Of a stretch of DNA of 64,000 nucleotides, positions 25,623-36,700 are shown piece after piece. The stretch's first letter is position 1. Each line of letters starts with the position of its first letter. The translations under genes were made by a program, and so were the position numbers. Source of the DNA: Struthio camelus. Its lineage: Eukaryota > Chordata > Aves > Struthioniformes > Struthionidae. The notes under the pieces are model-generated. The model did not search any database and was not told the DNA's origin. It saw only the letters and a program-made list of their open reading frames with translations. The stretch is from contig NC_090942.1 in the NCBI RefSeq assembly GCF_040807025.1, positions 69,582,911 through 69,646,910 on the forward strand, written 5' to 3'.

Positions 25623-28340
25623 GCACAGCTATAGATGCTCTGGAGCAGGAGCTCTGTTGCCTCAACCAGCAAGGCTGGAAGTGCTGGGACAGCTTTTGCT
25701 GGGTTCCATGGTGACAGCTGGGACCAAAGGGCCAGGACACGCAAGGCTGCCTCCCAGCCCCATATGCCCACCTGCAGAGCCACTGCTGCTTCGGTGGGTC
25801 TCTGGCACGCATTTGGGCACTGTGAGCTCTGTGACACAGGTGGGAGGTTTCCAGTTCACTTCCAAACAATGTTTTTTATGGTTTTCTGCTTTGGTTGCCA
25901 ACTGAGTCGCGTTCAAAAATTCAAGAGTAGCTGGAGAGGGAAAATTAAGTTTCCCTGTTACCCTGAGGAGTTATATGGTAATTGGACTATGGTTGTTGGC
26001 AATGGATTATTTATTTTAAGAAACCTTTCTCTTTACTAGTGAACATACGCATTCTTCCAACTCTGGCCTTGCTGGACAGTAAGGCCTCTACCTGTGCCCA
26101 GGACGGTACTGTCACTCCTGGGTGTTGGAAGGAGGTAGCTCATAGGGAGCACTTGCTCCTTCTGTGGGAACAGTCCATTGTGTCTAAACACCGAGCTTCA
26201 AGGAGGCTTGGGTTTTAGCAGTCGCCTTAGGCTTGGCTTCTGTTTAAACAGTATGCTGGGCCATGTAGGCAATGTTGTTGTTTTTTTTTTTTTAATGGGG
26301 AGAGGAAGTTTTTTTTTTTTCCCAATCCTATTTGTGATTACAGAATTTAAAAAGAACACACACGTTATGGTCATTTAGATGTTCAAGTATTATCCATGTG
26401 AACATGAGGTTTAATAAGGAGCTGCTGTGTGTTTCCACTGAAATCCAGCAGAAACAAACCTACCTAGTAGGAGGATCTATCCTTCTCCAGCTATTGCTTG
26501 AACTGCAGAGAACACTTAGAGTTTCAGTGGTAATAGGAACCTGATCTGGAATCCCTGTTGTTTATAGTGTTCATACGTACATCCTCTTTTTTGGTCGAGA
26601 AGTTATTGTAGACTTTTTTTTTTTTTTAAACACAAGGAAGAAAGACCCCACACCTCCCTCCAAGTAAAGGAAGATGGATATAGTGTCAGGCTCAATTAGA
26701 TCCAATTGTGGTGGCTTTCCTTAAAGTGAACAATGCAGCTTTTGTGATGAACTCCCAGTAGAAAGCTTGGAAGTCTTGGGGGGGGGGGGGGAGTGGAACC
26801 AACCCCAAAAGCCCGAACCTTGAGGTAGTCGATGTCGATGTGCCAGCCCTTCTCGGGATGCAGAGGAGATAGTACGCAACTCTGCTGTCTTGTTAAGTAT
26901 TTTCCCCTTTAAAGTGAGACGCTGACATGAAAGAGGTGAGGTGCTTAGAGCTGGAAACAAAGAACTATGTATAGCCGAGTCTCAGCCGAAAAACATCTGT
27001 AAACGCACAGGTTAAGCACCCAGAACAGGTTGGTAGGGGGAGCGGAGGGCACCTCTTTTGCTAGGGCCGTGCTGCAGACGGTTCCCCCACCTGGAGCAGA
27101 ACTTGGGTGAGGGTTGCCGGAGCGGGATAGCCGGGATGGAACAAAGTGGCCTGCTCAGCGCTGGAAGTGCTTAAAATGCAAATGTACAGGAACTTCAGAC
27201 CATCCCCCTCCCTCCTCTGCATGGAGGAAAGCAGCTTAAATACAGCCAGGCCTGGAGAGGAATGTTAAAAAGAGGGGAAGAATCACCCTCCTCCTTTCCA
27301 TAGGGACCCTCACACGGCGAGATTCAGTATGCATGACTGAACAAGCAAGCAAGGACAGCTCCTCTTTTAACTTTCCTGAACAATGGCTTCGGCTTCTTCC
27401 ACCATTTCGTATTCTCTCTACCCCAACCCCTCCTTCAAAAAAGGAAGGGGGCAGCGGGGGAAGAGAAAGCCCTGCTGCAGGACTTAGAGGGAGAAAAGCT
27501 TTGTTTCGTGCCCTATAAACACCGCTTAAGCTCCATCTCAAACAACAATAAAAAACCCACATCGTAGAAGTCTAAAAGGGACCCTGTCAGGTTAAAAGTC
27601 ATACGTTAAAGAGAAAGATTATGGTGTAATACAAAGGACACCTTAGATTATTCAAACATTTTTTTTTTTTTTAAATTTCCACTTTACTTCCTCTTTACTT
27701 TTATCTTTGCTTGGGCAATGGAAACCAACCAAGCCATTTCAGATTTCCCAGGTTTTCATGCGCTGGCAAGAGTGCAGTTTTAGGTGATTGCCATTACAGG
27801 AAACATTTTTATTTGATTGGCCTTCTGCAGGGGATGGTGAGGATGGGTGTCAATTTCCGCTAAGTAAATCACAAAAAACCTCTGCCATGTACCTGGAGCT
27901 TTAAAAATTAGGAAATACAACCCTCTGTTCTCTCTTCCAAATGTTAATTTTCCTCTACCACAAAATGTTTAATTTGCCTGATAGCAAATTTCAGCAGTTT
28001 CAGCATGTCTGACCTCAAACCGAGCAGACACGTAATACTAATTGGCTATATAACTCAGTTTCTCTCTGCAGATGCTGAGAACTTCTTGCATACAAAGCTG
28101 GTCCTACTAAAACCTTTTCTTATAAACTTTTAATTATGATGTTATTCAACATCCTGCACAGGAAGACTCTCTCTGTCCTTTCTCTCAGACTTGGTCACTC
28201 ACTGAAGCAAGAGAGAGCAGCCCCAAACCCTCCATATAAGCTATTACACTTACCAAAATCAACAGTTAAGATACCTGTCTTTAAAAAGCACAGACAACAC
28301 AGATACAGCTTTTTTCAAAAACATACTTCATATTTCCTCT

Positions 28341-28346
28341 TTTATT
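28341..28346 (-). terminator. FBXL14: Candidate poly(A) signal for FBXL14
   Basis: TTTATT on the plus strand reads AATAAA on the minus strand. About 30-60 bases further downstream (28,280-28,315) the minus strand is rich in TGT and GTGTTGTCTGTG, a fitting GU-rich downstream element. Other minus-strand AATAAA hexamers at 28,547-28,552 and 28,625-28,630 could give shorter 3' UTRs. Of the three, this one has the best downstream context. Confidence 0.5.
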
Positions 28347-29189
28347 ATATAAATATCAGTTTAACCTTTTACTGTAAGAATATAAAATGTTTTAAGAGGA
28401 TCTTTGTTATTTTTTTTTTATACAAATTCACAAACAGTACAATTAATCCATAGGGGTCTCTGGGTTTGCGTTAACTCCATGGTCTGGCCTGTTACTGTGG
28501 AGGATTTGAGATTTTGAACATACGAGCAAAAAAAGCCAAGATATTTTTATTTAAAAAAAAAAAAAAAACTTATTCTTCCTCTTTAAAATAATAATAAAAA
28601 AAAAATCTAAAGAACCAGCTCCATTTTATTGACAGAACAGAGATAAGACAGATGAACTTCAGTCTCCTCCCCTTCACATTACAGCCTCGGGGCCTGCAGG
28701 CCTGCTTTGCTCCTCTCTCCACTTACAAACAGGAAGCCTCACATAGTGACCTTTTGTAGGTGATTTGGGAGGGGAGGGGAAAATATTTGCATATATCTAT
28801 ATATATAAATTTTTTAAAACGAACTTGCATTTTACACATTTCTGTTAACAGTAGCCCAATCCTCAGCATGGATTCTCACATGTTACATGTTTGTGCTAGA
28901 AGAGTAAAAATGCAGAAGCACAGTTTGGGTCCCCAATCCCCAGTGAAGAGGGAGGGAGAGGCACAGCCAGAATGTGAAGGTGGGACACAGTAGGGTAAGC
29001 TTAAAAATAATAATAAAAAAAAGGGGGCGGGGGGGAGGAAGGGGAAGAAAAGGAAAAAAGTACAAACCCAAGGGGCGTTATTCCAGTCTAGGCACAAAAA
29101 TGTTTCAGTCTCAAAATCTCTTTCCTGTAAGAATTCCAGGGTTTTTGAGGAAAAAAAAAGTAACAAATCAAAACGAGGTAGCCAGACAT

Positions 29190-29215
29190 CATATATATAT
29201 ATATTTATATATATA
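29190..29215. repeat. (AT)n microsatellite
   Basis: Near-pure AT dinucleotides with one TTT interruption, within the presumed FBXL14 3' UTR. Confidence 0.85.
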
Positions 29216-30502
29216 GAATATATTCAGCAGAAAAAAAATGTACTTAAAAATCCACAAGAACAGCAACTTCAAATGTCTTTAAAAATAAAACCTTGTAAGA
29301 AAATGAATACTGTAAAGAGGAGAACGGATGAGGAAAACTGGGATCAGTTATAAGACATAAGCAAGGGATAGAGGGGAGAGTTAAGAGGCTGTTTTTGTAG
29401 CAGTAATTTTTTTTATGCATTTCAAAATAAAAACAGGTCACAGTATCTCAAAAGAAGCAGAAATGAAGCTGGAGATTCTTCCTCAAGTCCCATGGGTAGA
29501 GGGGAGCTACTCGCCCCTTCCACCCACTCACCCCCAATCCAAAGAGGAATGGATATGTAGCTGGATATGTCTTTATACCCATTGCCAAGAAAGAGAAGGA
29601 GGGGAGAAAAAGAGAGAATGAATGATGAAGGGGAAGATGCGTGTCTCGGTAACTCTCAGCATCCCCCAGTACGTGGGGGAGGTTTAAGAGACCAGAGTCT
29701 GTGTCCAGTCCCTACAGAGACAGGAGAGGGAGGAAATGGTTATCTCCATCTCCAGTACGGAGAGATGGGGAAAAAGAACGGAGTGCCTAGGCTTTCTCTT
29801 TTAACCACAGCGCAGGATGACATGAAAACATACAAAAGGAGAGGTTGCAGCTATCCCTATTCTCAGGGCAGTGGAGAACTGGAATAGTGGGAGATTGTAT
29901 CCACCCACAGCAGAGCATAACATGGAACTGGAGATTGAAAACAGATTTAAAAAAAGAAGAAAAAAAAAAATCAATGTACCTAGGGAGCAGTATTTCTGTC
30001 ACAATTCCCAGTTGATGGGGGAGGGGCAGGCGCAGAGGTGGAATGGTTTTACCAAAAGCTGTGTCTGTGCCCAGTGTGCAGGAGGACTGGGGTGGCTGGG
30101 TACGGAAATGTAGCTAGGAAGCTTTTTCTGCTGCTGTTATTGTTTGTTCCCATCTCCATTCCCACTCTCCTTTATATAAACAAAAAATAATCTATTCTCA
30201 ATACATGGCAGAACAAGGGTCTGTCTTTATCCATCCTTAGTGCATGAGGGGACGGAGTCAAGGAGTGGGGATAAAGAGGGGTATCTCTAGCCCCAGTGCA
30301 TAAGATTGTGGGCTTCTGCCTCTTCTGTAGAGAAGGATGCTGTGGGGGGAGGGGGAGCTCTGTTTCCCAAGTGTGGAGCTGGAGGCATGACCTGGAAAGG
30401 ATAGGTGCTTTCTCTCTCTCTCTCCTCCTGTCCCGCCGCCCCCCTTCCTCCTCCTCCAGAGCAAGGGTGGTGGGTAGGCAGCACAGAAGGGTCAAGGATA
30501 TA

Positions 30503-30526
30503 CTCTCTCTCTCTCTCTATATATAT
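30503..30526. repeat. (CT)n(AT)n compound microsatellite
   Basis: Eight CT units run straight into four AT units. A shorter TC tract occurs at 30,411-30,424. Both lie in the presumed FBXL14 3' UTR. Confidence 0.85.
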
Positions 30527-30604
30527 TCCTCCCTCCAGTGCCAGGGTACGTGGGTAGCATGGCTCTGTGCGTGCCCCTCTCTCTCTTTCTCTCCTCCATT
30601 GCAG

Positions 30605-30624
30605 CAGTCAGTCAGTCAGTCAGT
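30605..30624. repeat. (CAGT)5 tetranucleotide repeat
   Basis: Five perfect CAGT units about 50 bases downstream of the FBXL14 stop codon, seen on the plus strand. Confidence 0.9.
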
Positions 30625-30673
30625 CCGTGAGTCCCTCCAGAGGAGATGGAGGTCTCGGGGTGCCCCCCTCCTC

Positions 30674-31876
30674 TCACCTGACCTTCTCGCTCTCAGTCAT
30701 TTCCCAAAGTCCCAGGTTGAGCACCTTGAGGCAGGGCAGCTGGGTGATGCGCTCCAAGCCCCGCTTGGTAATGCGGGTGCAGCCGTAGAGGTCGATGCCC
30801 GTGAGCTGGCTGAGGTGTTCAGCAATGAGCTCCAGGCCCTTGTCAGTGATGCGGACGCACTGGCCAATGTTGAGGGTGCGAAGCCCGTGCATCTGTCGCA
30901 CCATGCGGTTGATGCCCTCGTCGCTGATGTGGCAGGAGCAGAGGGAGAGCGAACGCAGCCCATCCAGGCCCTGTGCGATATAGGCTAGGCTCTGGTCCCC
31001 CACCTTGTCGCAGAAGGAGACGTCGAGGCCGGACAGCCGCAGGCTGCCCATGGCCAGATGCATGATGCCCGTGTCACTGATGTTGTCGCAGGAGCGCAGG
31101 TTGAGGCTGCGCAGGCTGCTCATGTGCGACAGGTGCAGCAGCCCCGCGTCCGAGATGCCCCCGCAGAAGCTGAGGTTGAGCTGGCGGAGGCGGCCCAGCC
31201 CGCGGGCCAGGTGCTTGAGCGAGAGGTCGCTGAGCTTCTGGCAGTCCTGCAGCGTGAGCTGCTCCAGGCCCAGGCAGCCCTCGGCCGCGCTGCGCGTCAT
31301 GCCCGCCAGGTGCCCGATGCCCACGTCGGAGAGGTGCCGGCAGGAGCGCAGGTTGAGGCTCTTGAGGCGCTGCAGGCCCCAGGCGATGAGGAGGAGGCCG
31401 GTGTTGGTGATGTTGCTGCAGCCGCCCAGCTCGAGCACCTCGAGGCCCTTGAGGTACTGGGCGATGCGGCCCAGGCTGCTGTCCGTGATCTGCTTGCAGA
31501 GGCTGAGGTTGAGCGAGCGCAGGGAGCCGATCTCGGCCACGAAGGCGTGGCCCAGCCCGTTGTCGGTGAGGTTGTAGCAGCCGCTGAGGTTGAGGCTCTC
31601 GATGTCCGCCATGCCCTGGATCACGTAGCTCAGGCTGCGCCGCAGCGACAGGATCTGCACCCGCCGGATGCCCCGCGCCGCCAGGCTGGGGAAGAGCGAG
31701 GGGTTGGCGCGGCGCAGGTGCAGCTTCGCCTCCACGCCCCGCCACACGGAGCGGTGGTAGGCGGCGTCGCGCCAGGCCGTGCACACCTGCGCCGCCCGGC
31801 CCTTGTCGCGCACCTCCAGGTACCCGAAGATCATGGCCAGCAGCTCCGGGAACAGGCACGAGATGTGCGTTTCCAT
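30674..31876 (-). CDS. FBXL14: F-box and leucine-rich repeat protein 14
   Basis: A complete single-exon reading frame of 400 aa. It begins METHISCLFPELLAMIFGYL, the FBXL14 N terminus, and ends MTESEKVR. The F-box spans about residues 2-48 and binds SKP1 in an SCF (SKP1-CUL1) ubiquitin ligase. From about residue 90 to the end run tandem leucine-rich repeats of the cysteine-containing type (SLNLSGC, residues 94-100; further repeats about every 26 residues) that bind substrate. Known family substrates include Snail-type repressors (frog orthologue Ppa), HES1 and MYC. The ATG at 31,876 is the first in-frame ATG; upstream in-frame codons to 32,023 open with GTG. Context is strong (purine at -3, G at +4). 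Length equals the mouse form. AAG|GTCAGG at the end can also act as a splice donor, as in the longer human isoform. No frameshift or missing domain is seen. Confidence 0.97.
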   Translation of the reverse strand: METHISCLFPELLAMIFGYLEVRDKGRAAQVCTAWRDAAYHRSVWRGVEAKLHLRRANPSLFPSLAARGIRRVQILSLRRSLSYVIQGMADIESLNLSGCYNLTDNGLGHAFVAEIGSLRSLNLSLCKQITDSSLGRIAQYLKGLEVLELGGCSNITNTGLLLIAWGLQRLKSLNLRSCRHLSDVGIGHLAGMTRSAAEGCLGLEQLTLQDCQKLSDLSLKHLARGLGRLRQLNLSFCGGISDAGLLHLSHMSSLRSLNLRSCDNISDTGIMHLAMGSLRLSGLDVSFCDKVGDQSLAYIAQGLDGLRSLSLCSCHISDEGINRMVRQMHGLRTLNIGQCVRITDKGLELIAEHLSQLTGIDLYGCTRITKRGLERITQLPCLKVLNLGLWEMTESEKVR

Positions 31877-32019
31877 CGCCCGCCCGCCCCCGGCCGCCCC
31901 CGCCGGCGCCGCGCTCCGCCGCCGGGCCCGGCCCGGCCCGCTTCCGCTCGGGGCCCGCCCGCCTTCCGCTCCGCTCAGCTCCGCTCCGCTCCGCGCCGCG
32001 CTCCTCCTCGCCGCCGCCC

Positions 32020-32025
32020 TCACAT
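32020..32025 (-). promoter_or_regulatory. FBXL14: Start-stop element (ATGTGA) in FBXL14 leader
   Basis: On the minus strand an ATG is followed at once by TGA, 149 bases upstream of the FBXL14 start and out of frame with it. If it is in the mRNA, such a minimal upstream ORF can hold initiating ribosomes. Confidence 0.4.
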
Positions 32026-32117
32026 CGCCGGCCCCGGCGGTGCGGCCCGCGAAGGGGGAGACGCTGCTGCGCGACCGGGGCCCGGCCCGGCCCCGCGCCC
32101 TGCCGCCGCCGCCGCCT

Positions 32118-32201
32118 CTACCGCCGCGCCGGGCGGGCCGCGCCGCCGCTGCTGCTGCTGCTGCCGCCGCGCTGCTGCGGCCGCGCCGCGCCGTGCCGCA
32201 T
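32118..32201 (-). promoter_or_regulatory. FBXL14: Upstream ORF of 27 codons in FBXL14 leader
   Basis: An ATG at 32,201 opens a 27-codon frame with a run of five serines, ending in TAG at 32,118, well before the main start. Another short frame of 9 codons (MRAARGRGL) starts at 32,365 and ends at 32,336. Whether either is transcribed depends on the unmapped start site. Confidence 0.35.
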
Positions 32202-32682
32202 CGTGCCGCCTCGCGGCGGGCGGGCGGGTGCGCCCCGGCGGCGGCGGCGGCGGCGGCGGCCCCCGCGCTCCGTGCCTGGTGCCGGCCGCCGAGCCCCGCC
32301 GCCTCTCTTTGTCTCCGCGCCGCCGCCGCCGCCGCTCACAGCCCGCGGCCCCGGGCCGCCCGCATCCCGCGGCGGCGACGAGAAGGCAGCGAGGTCGCAC
32401 CGGCGCGGCCCGGCCCGGCCCGGCCCGCCCCGCCGCCGGTACCGACTCCGCCGCTCCGGGCCCGGCCGCCGCCGCCGGCCGCCTGCTCCGCTCCGCCGCG
32501 CCGCGCCGCGCCGCTCACTGCTGGGCCCCGGCGCCGCGCTCGGGCCGGGCGGGGAGGGGAGGAGGGAGCGGGGGGGGAGAGGAGGGAGGAGGCGACGCTG
32601 GGCTGGGTCTGGCGGCGGTGGCGCTGCTGCTGCTGCTGCTCCTCCTCCTCCTCCCCCGCGCCGCTCCCCCCCCCCGCGCCGC

Positions 32683-32691
32683 TTGCGCAAT
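32683..32691. promoter_or_regulatory. C/EBP-type site (TTGCGCAAT)
   Basis: A perfect TTGCGCAA palindrome extended by T, matching the C/EBP and C/EBP-ATF consensus. It lies about 0.8 kb upstream of the FBXL14 start codon within the CpG island. Confidence 0.4.
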
Positions 32692-32716
32692 GGTACGATC
32701 CGGAACACTCCGAGCC

Positions 32717-32730
32717 GTCGCCCTGGAAAC
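32717..32730 (+). promoter_or_regulatory. RFX X-box-like site
   Basis: GTCGCC-CT-GGAAAC fits the X-box pattern GTNRCC-N2-RGYAAC with one mismatch. About 30 bases on (32,757-32,768) the sequence CCGTTAACCGTT holds overlapping MYB-type sites. The cluster is about 0.84 kb upstream of the FBXL14 start codon, near the likely promoter. Confidence 0.35.
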
Positions 32731-33728
32731 AGCGCGGCCCATTCGCTGCGCCCCGCCGTTAACCGTTGCGGCGCCGCCGCCGCTCCCCGCCCTCCCGCGC
32801 GCCGCCGCCAACCGCCCCTCCGCCAGGGGGCGCCGGCCAGGCCGGGGGAGGCGGGGCCCTGCGTGCCTCGGCCCTCCCCCCCCCCCCAGCTTGACGCCAT
32901 GTCAGTGAGGGGAAGCCGTAAGCGCAGGCTGTGACTCGGCCTGGTGGCCTCGAGGACCAAAACCTGGGACACCCCCCCCCCCCGGCCCCGGCGTGTGTAG
33001 GCCTCCCCCTCAGAGCGAGGGGAGCGTGGTCCTAAATAGCTCGGGGGTGGCGATGGCTGTCAAGGCGGCTAGGCCCCCGGGCGGGCTGTTTTAGGGTGCT
33101 GGGCAACGGAAGAACGCAGGGAACGGCTTGTTGGCTAACGGTCTCCTTGAACTAACGCTGAGAATAGTTTGGGTACTCGACGTAAACCAAGCGATTTCCA
33201 ACGTTTTCCAGCAATTTCAAGGAAGACTCTCTGAAATCCACGTTTGCTATGTGTCTGTAGCCTCCTGTGCTGGTAACTGCGCGTGCTTCAACGCTGGGCG
33301 CTTACAGCACGAGCGTTAAAAATGGGTTAAGTCCTACTGCGGGTCAGGTAAGGCTTTCCGAAACAGTTTCAGAAGAGCAGTGCTGCTCTTTAGTGCCAAA
33401 GAGCTGTAACGAAAAAAGGTGAAGTTCACATTTGTTCACCATGACAGGCCGCATTTTTAATACTGTTTGGATTACTAAAATACTACTAAAATCAGCCAAA
33501 TTAGTAATGTGTTTGCTGTACTGAAACTTTCACTAACCCAAAGGAATAGGCTCTATTTTAATCATCATCCAAATTTATCTACTATAGAAACGCCCCTGGC
33601 TCCGTTTTCACGTACAGATTCCATATTAGTAGTCTCTGTTGAGCGCTTAGATGTTAAATACTTAGTTTTCACTCTGCTTTTTTTTTCTTTTTGCTTTAAC
33701 TTGGAGGCAATGTGAGTGGAATGACTCT

Positions 33729-33790
33729 TAGGCCCTGATCCTACAATGAGATCCCAGTGCATATAAGCATCACTGTTGACATTAGGTTGT
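33729..33790. mobile_element. Possible MITE-like fragment ('ggccctgatcct' end)
   Basis: The string GGCCCTGATCCTACAATGAG followed by 'atcccagtgcata' resembles the terminal part of palindromic non-autonomous DNA transposons common in turtles and archosaurs. Only one end is visible. This is recognition from general memory of such repeats, not an alignment. Confidence 0.3.
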
Positions 33791-36700
33791 GGTTTGGCAA
33801 CACAGAAAACCCAGCAATAGAACTCCTGTTAGTGGCTCAAAAATGCTGTGGCCACGTGAAGTGAAGTGCTGACCTGGTATTCCTTCGCTCTGCACGTTCA
33901 AGTTAATTCAAGAAATTTCTGACAGGTTAACTTTTTACTAACAGACTCCATGCTGGATCAGGTGTCACTGTACACAGTTCTGGCCAAATCAGGTGTCGTC
34001 TGTGCCCCTGCAGTTGGCTTAAAGCCAGCATGAAATTGGCATTGGCTCTGTATCGTGTGCTCTGGCTCATTCAGAAGTGTGATCATGTGCCTTGGCCTGA
34101 TCCCGATCAAATTTGTGCTCCTGGGTGATCCAGCAATGTGCAGATCTGGCTTAGATGATTACAGAACCACAGCCTCACACAGACACTGTACCAGGTGTCG
34201 CCCAGTGTGTTAATTTTTTTCTTAGCATTATTTTTTCTTTTTTTGTGCTGTCAGGGGTGGCAGTTTAGCATCACATTGATTGGAAAGTTAGGTGAGTCGC
34301 TTTTGCTGAGCAAGGGTACTCTAAATTTGCTTCTGTGCTTAGACCAATCGTAGAACACTTTGACCAAAAATGAAAATTCACATAGAGTCAGGAGCAGGGG
34401 AAAAGTATGGCATGCTCAGTGTTTCATAAGCTGCGTGGGCCTGGCTTTGTGAGCGTTGTTCAGCTGAAGACAGTGGGGCTGCTCACAAGAAGGTTGAGTC
34501 CAGTAGACATCAGGCAACGTGTGAAAGAAATGTGGTACAAAGGTGGTGTTGGCATATCTTAGTGATTGTTGCATTACTCATAACTGGCAAAGCTGCAAGC
34601 AAGTTATACAAGTCATTCTGAAAGAGTGCTAATGAAGTCTTTTACCGTATTATCCTGTATTTGGTTTTGGAAACTTACCATGGAAATAATTCTATAATTC
34701 CTATTTTTAAGCTTTTTGCCTTGAAATCACAGTTGAGGGGAAGGGGGAAAGGCACGCTCTTTAAGGCATAGGAGCTTTCTTTAAATATTTTTTTCTTTAT
34801 ATCGTAGCATGTTGTGTGTTTTATGCCTGTTGTGTGTAAGCAACAAAGGCTAGAAATAGGTGATGCATTTTTTTGGAGACCCTGAAGTCCCGTTTCTCAC
34901 ATGTTACACTTTCAGTGTCTGTCTGTGCTTCCTTGTGAACTGGTAAGATTTAGATGTTAAATGGAATAGCCCTGGAATTTGGACTCATAATCCTAATCTA
35001 CTGTGTTTTGAGGGGGAAGGACGGAAAGTATTTTTGTAGTAGATTTTTATTGTCTGCTTTATCTAAATGACAGATGTTTGGAAATAGAGGTTTAGAAAGA
35101 CAAAGTAGAAGTGCACAGAAAAGGGCAATTTATCACATGGTTGTTCAGTCAATTTTGCATTTCCAGGAGTAAAGAAATGTGTGCCATGTTTATCATGATC
35201 TCATATGGTATAAATAGGAGGTGGTAATCACCATGTGATAAACTGCATTTTATTAAAAATCTCTGACTGCCTCATATGCACTCTGACCGCTAATCTATCC
35301 CCCTGGAACTATTTCTAACATTCCAACCCCTTGAACAGCTCTGAACAGCCGCTTTCTCTTTTTGAAAGCACTTTCCAGATAAATGTTTCATTCTTTTTTC
35401 CCCAATTACACCGGTGTTCAGCGGAGGCTGGACAGTTTTGCTTGGCAGTGGTTCAGGAGGATCTGCATAACTCGCTTGTGGCTTCTGCGATTGGAAGTGA
35501 TCCGTGCCGATAAAGCTGACAGCCATCATCTATGCTATATCTTGTATCGCATGTTTGGGCATAATGTCCACCAGGTCTTTCTGCAGTGCTCATCTCAGTC
35601 TATCCCTATTTGTTCCTTTTGCTTCTTAGTTTGTAGGATAATGTTTTTTCCCCCCCTGTTCCTTGCCTGGTTTAAATTAATCATTTAAGAGATAACAAAT
35701 ACAGATTCCTTCCCTGCCCTTCTTTTTTTTTTTCCGCCACCCTGCTCCATGTGCTTTCCACATTTTTAAAGTTTCAACCAATGAAAAGATTGCTGAATTT
35801 ATCCACAGGAATCTTCTTGGCATTTGACTTTTTCTCACTCCTGGGCAATCTGACTGATTGCAGGAGAGCAATGACACCAAACCACTTAAACAATAAACCC
35901 TGTGATCTTCAAACACCTCCCTCTTTTGATCCATTGAACCTTAACTTGGTTCCTGAAGTAATACATTTCCCCACCTTCCCTAGCTAACCTTACTCCTTTC
36001 CCTAAGCTCTCTCCCTTGCCTTCTCCTGTAACCTGCAGTCACTGCTCCCTCCCTTGCCCCATTTGCGCCACGGTGTCCCACGTCCCCGCACCTGAGAGAC
36101 AACAGGCAGCTTCATCCAGCGGAGCAGAAAAGACTGCACAGAACGGGTGGCAGACAACTTGGATTCGTATGCTTCCCCTCATTATGGCTGAGATTATCAA
36201 AGGGACATTAGGGAGTTAGGAGCCCTGGGGGTCCTCATTCATGCAGACAGCACTGGAGATCTAGGCTTTTATTTAAAACAGTCGTTTTTCTGACCAGAAA
36301 GTGTAAAGAAAGTACAACTAGTCAGCGGTTTATATAGCAATTGTCACATTATGTTCCTCTTGCCTTGGTGGAGCTTTGTCCTGAGTGTTAGGTCACAATG
36401 AAGCTTTCCTTAAAAGTGAAAAATAATGTTTTTAATGTACATTGCAGGTAACATGATTTTAATATGGTGACGTGCTAACTGAGTCTGTATTTTAGGATTA
36501 GGTGGTTCTGCCTGGACAAAGTAATTCTGATATGCCATTTATTTCCTGGTGTGAGGGCAGGGGGTGTTTTCATTCAAAATACAATATACCATTAATATTT
36601 TGTCAGGTGCTGGGGCAAATTCAGATCTGATGTCTCAGTGCAAACACTGGCTCTAAATTTGAGCCTGTGGGGTTTGTATTTTATTTGGGTTTTGATTTGA

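Larger units (their letters stand above)
23861..28299. other. Intergenic region between orphan CpG island and FBXL14 3' end
   Basis: Contains the candidate 44-nt exon and the CR1 3' end (both listed separately) and homopolymer runs, including a G14 at 26,778-26,791 and T runs near 26,279, 26,617 and 27,660. The stretch 27,680-28,130 is unique AT-rich sequence with several homeodomain-type TAAT cores. It could be a conserved non-coding element, but that cannot be judged without alignment. No coding gene is supported. Confidence 0.5.
28300..30673 (-). other. FBXL14: Probable FBXL14 3' UTR
   Basis: Directly downstream of the FBXL14 stop codon on the minus strand lies about 2.3 kb of AT-rich, simple-sequence-rich DNA without coding potential. 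Several minus-strand AATAAA signals lie near its far end. Included are TA tracts (about 28,790-28,808 and 29,190-29,215), a CT/AT tract (30,503-30,526) and five CAGT units (30,605-30,624). The extent is inferred from the strongest poly(A) signal, not from transcript data. A spliced second exon, as in the human 418-aa form, would change this picture. Confidence 0.5.
30640..33070. promoter_or_regulatory. FBXL14: CpG island covering FBXL14 CDS and promoter
   Basis: Dense CG content runs from the FBXL14 coding region through its leader to about 33.05 kb, where composition falls to AT-rich. The coding part is GC-rich because of third-position G/C. Above 31,876 are GGCGG boxes, CGG/GCC triplet tracts and a GGCCC tetramer tract at 32,407-32,426. 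No TATA box is evident, as is usual for this promoter class. The start site is probably between about 32,100 and 32,750. A divergent plus-strand transcript is possible but not shown. Confidence 0.8.

Noticed and set aside
31877..32023. 49-codon N-terminal extension of FBXL14
   Set aside because: The frame is open but begins with GTG and contains no ATG before METHIS. The 400-aa form from 31,876 matches the family length.
31058..32908. 616-codon plus-strand open frame opposite FBXL14
   Set aside because: It is the mirror of a GC-rich leucine-rich-repeat gene: a low-complexity alanine, glutamate, glutamine and proline product with no domain, then triplet-repeat DNA. GC-rich antisense frames stay open by chance.
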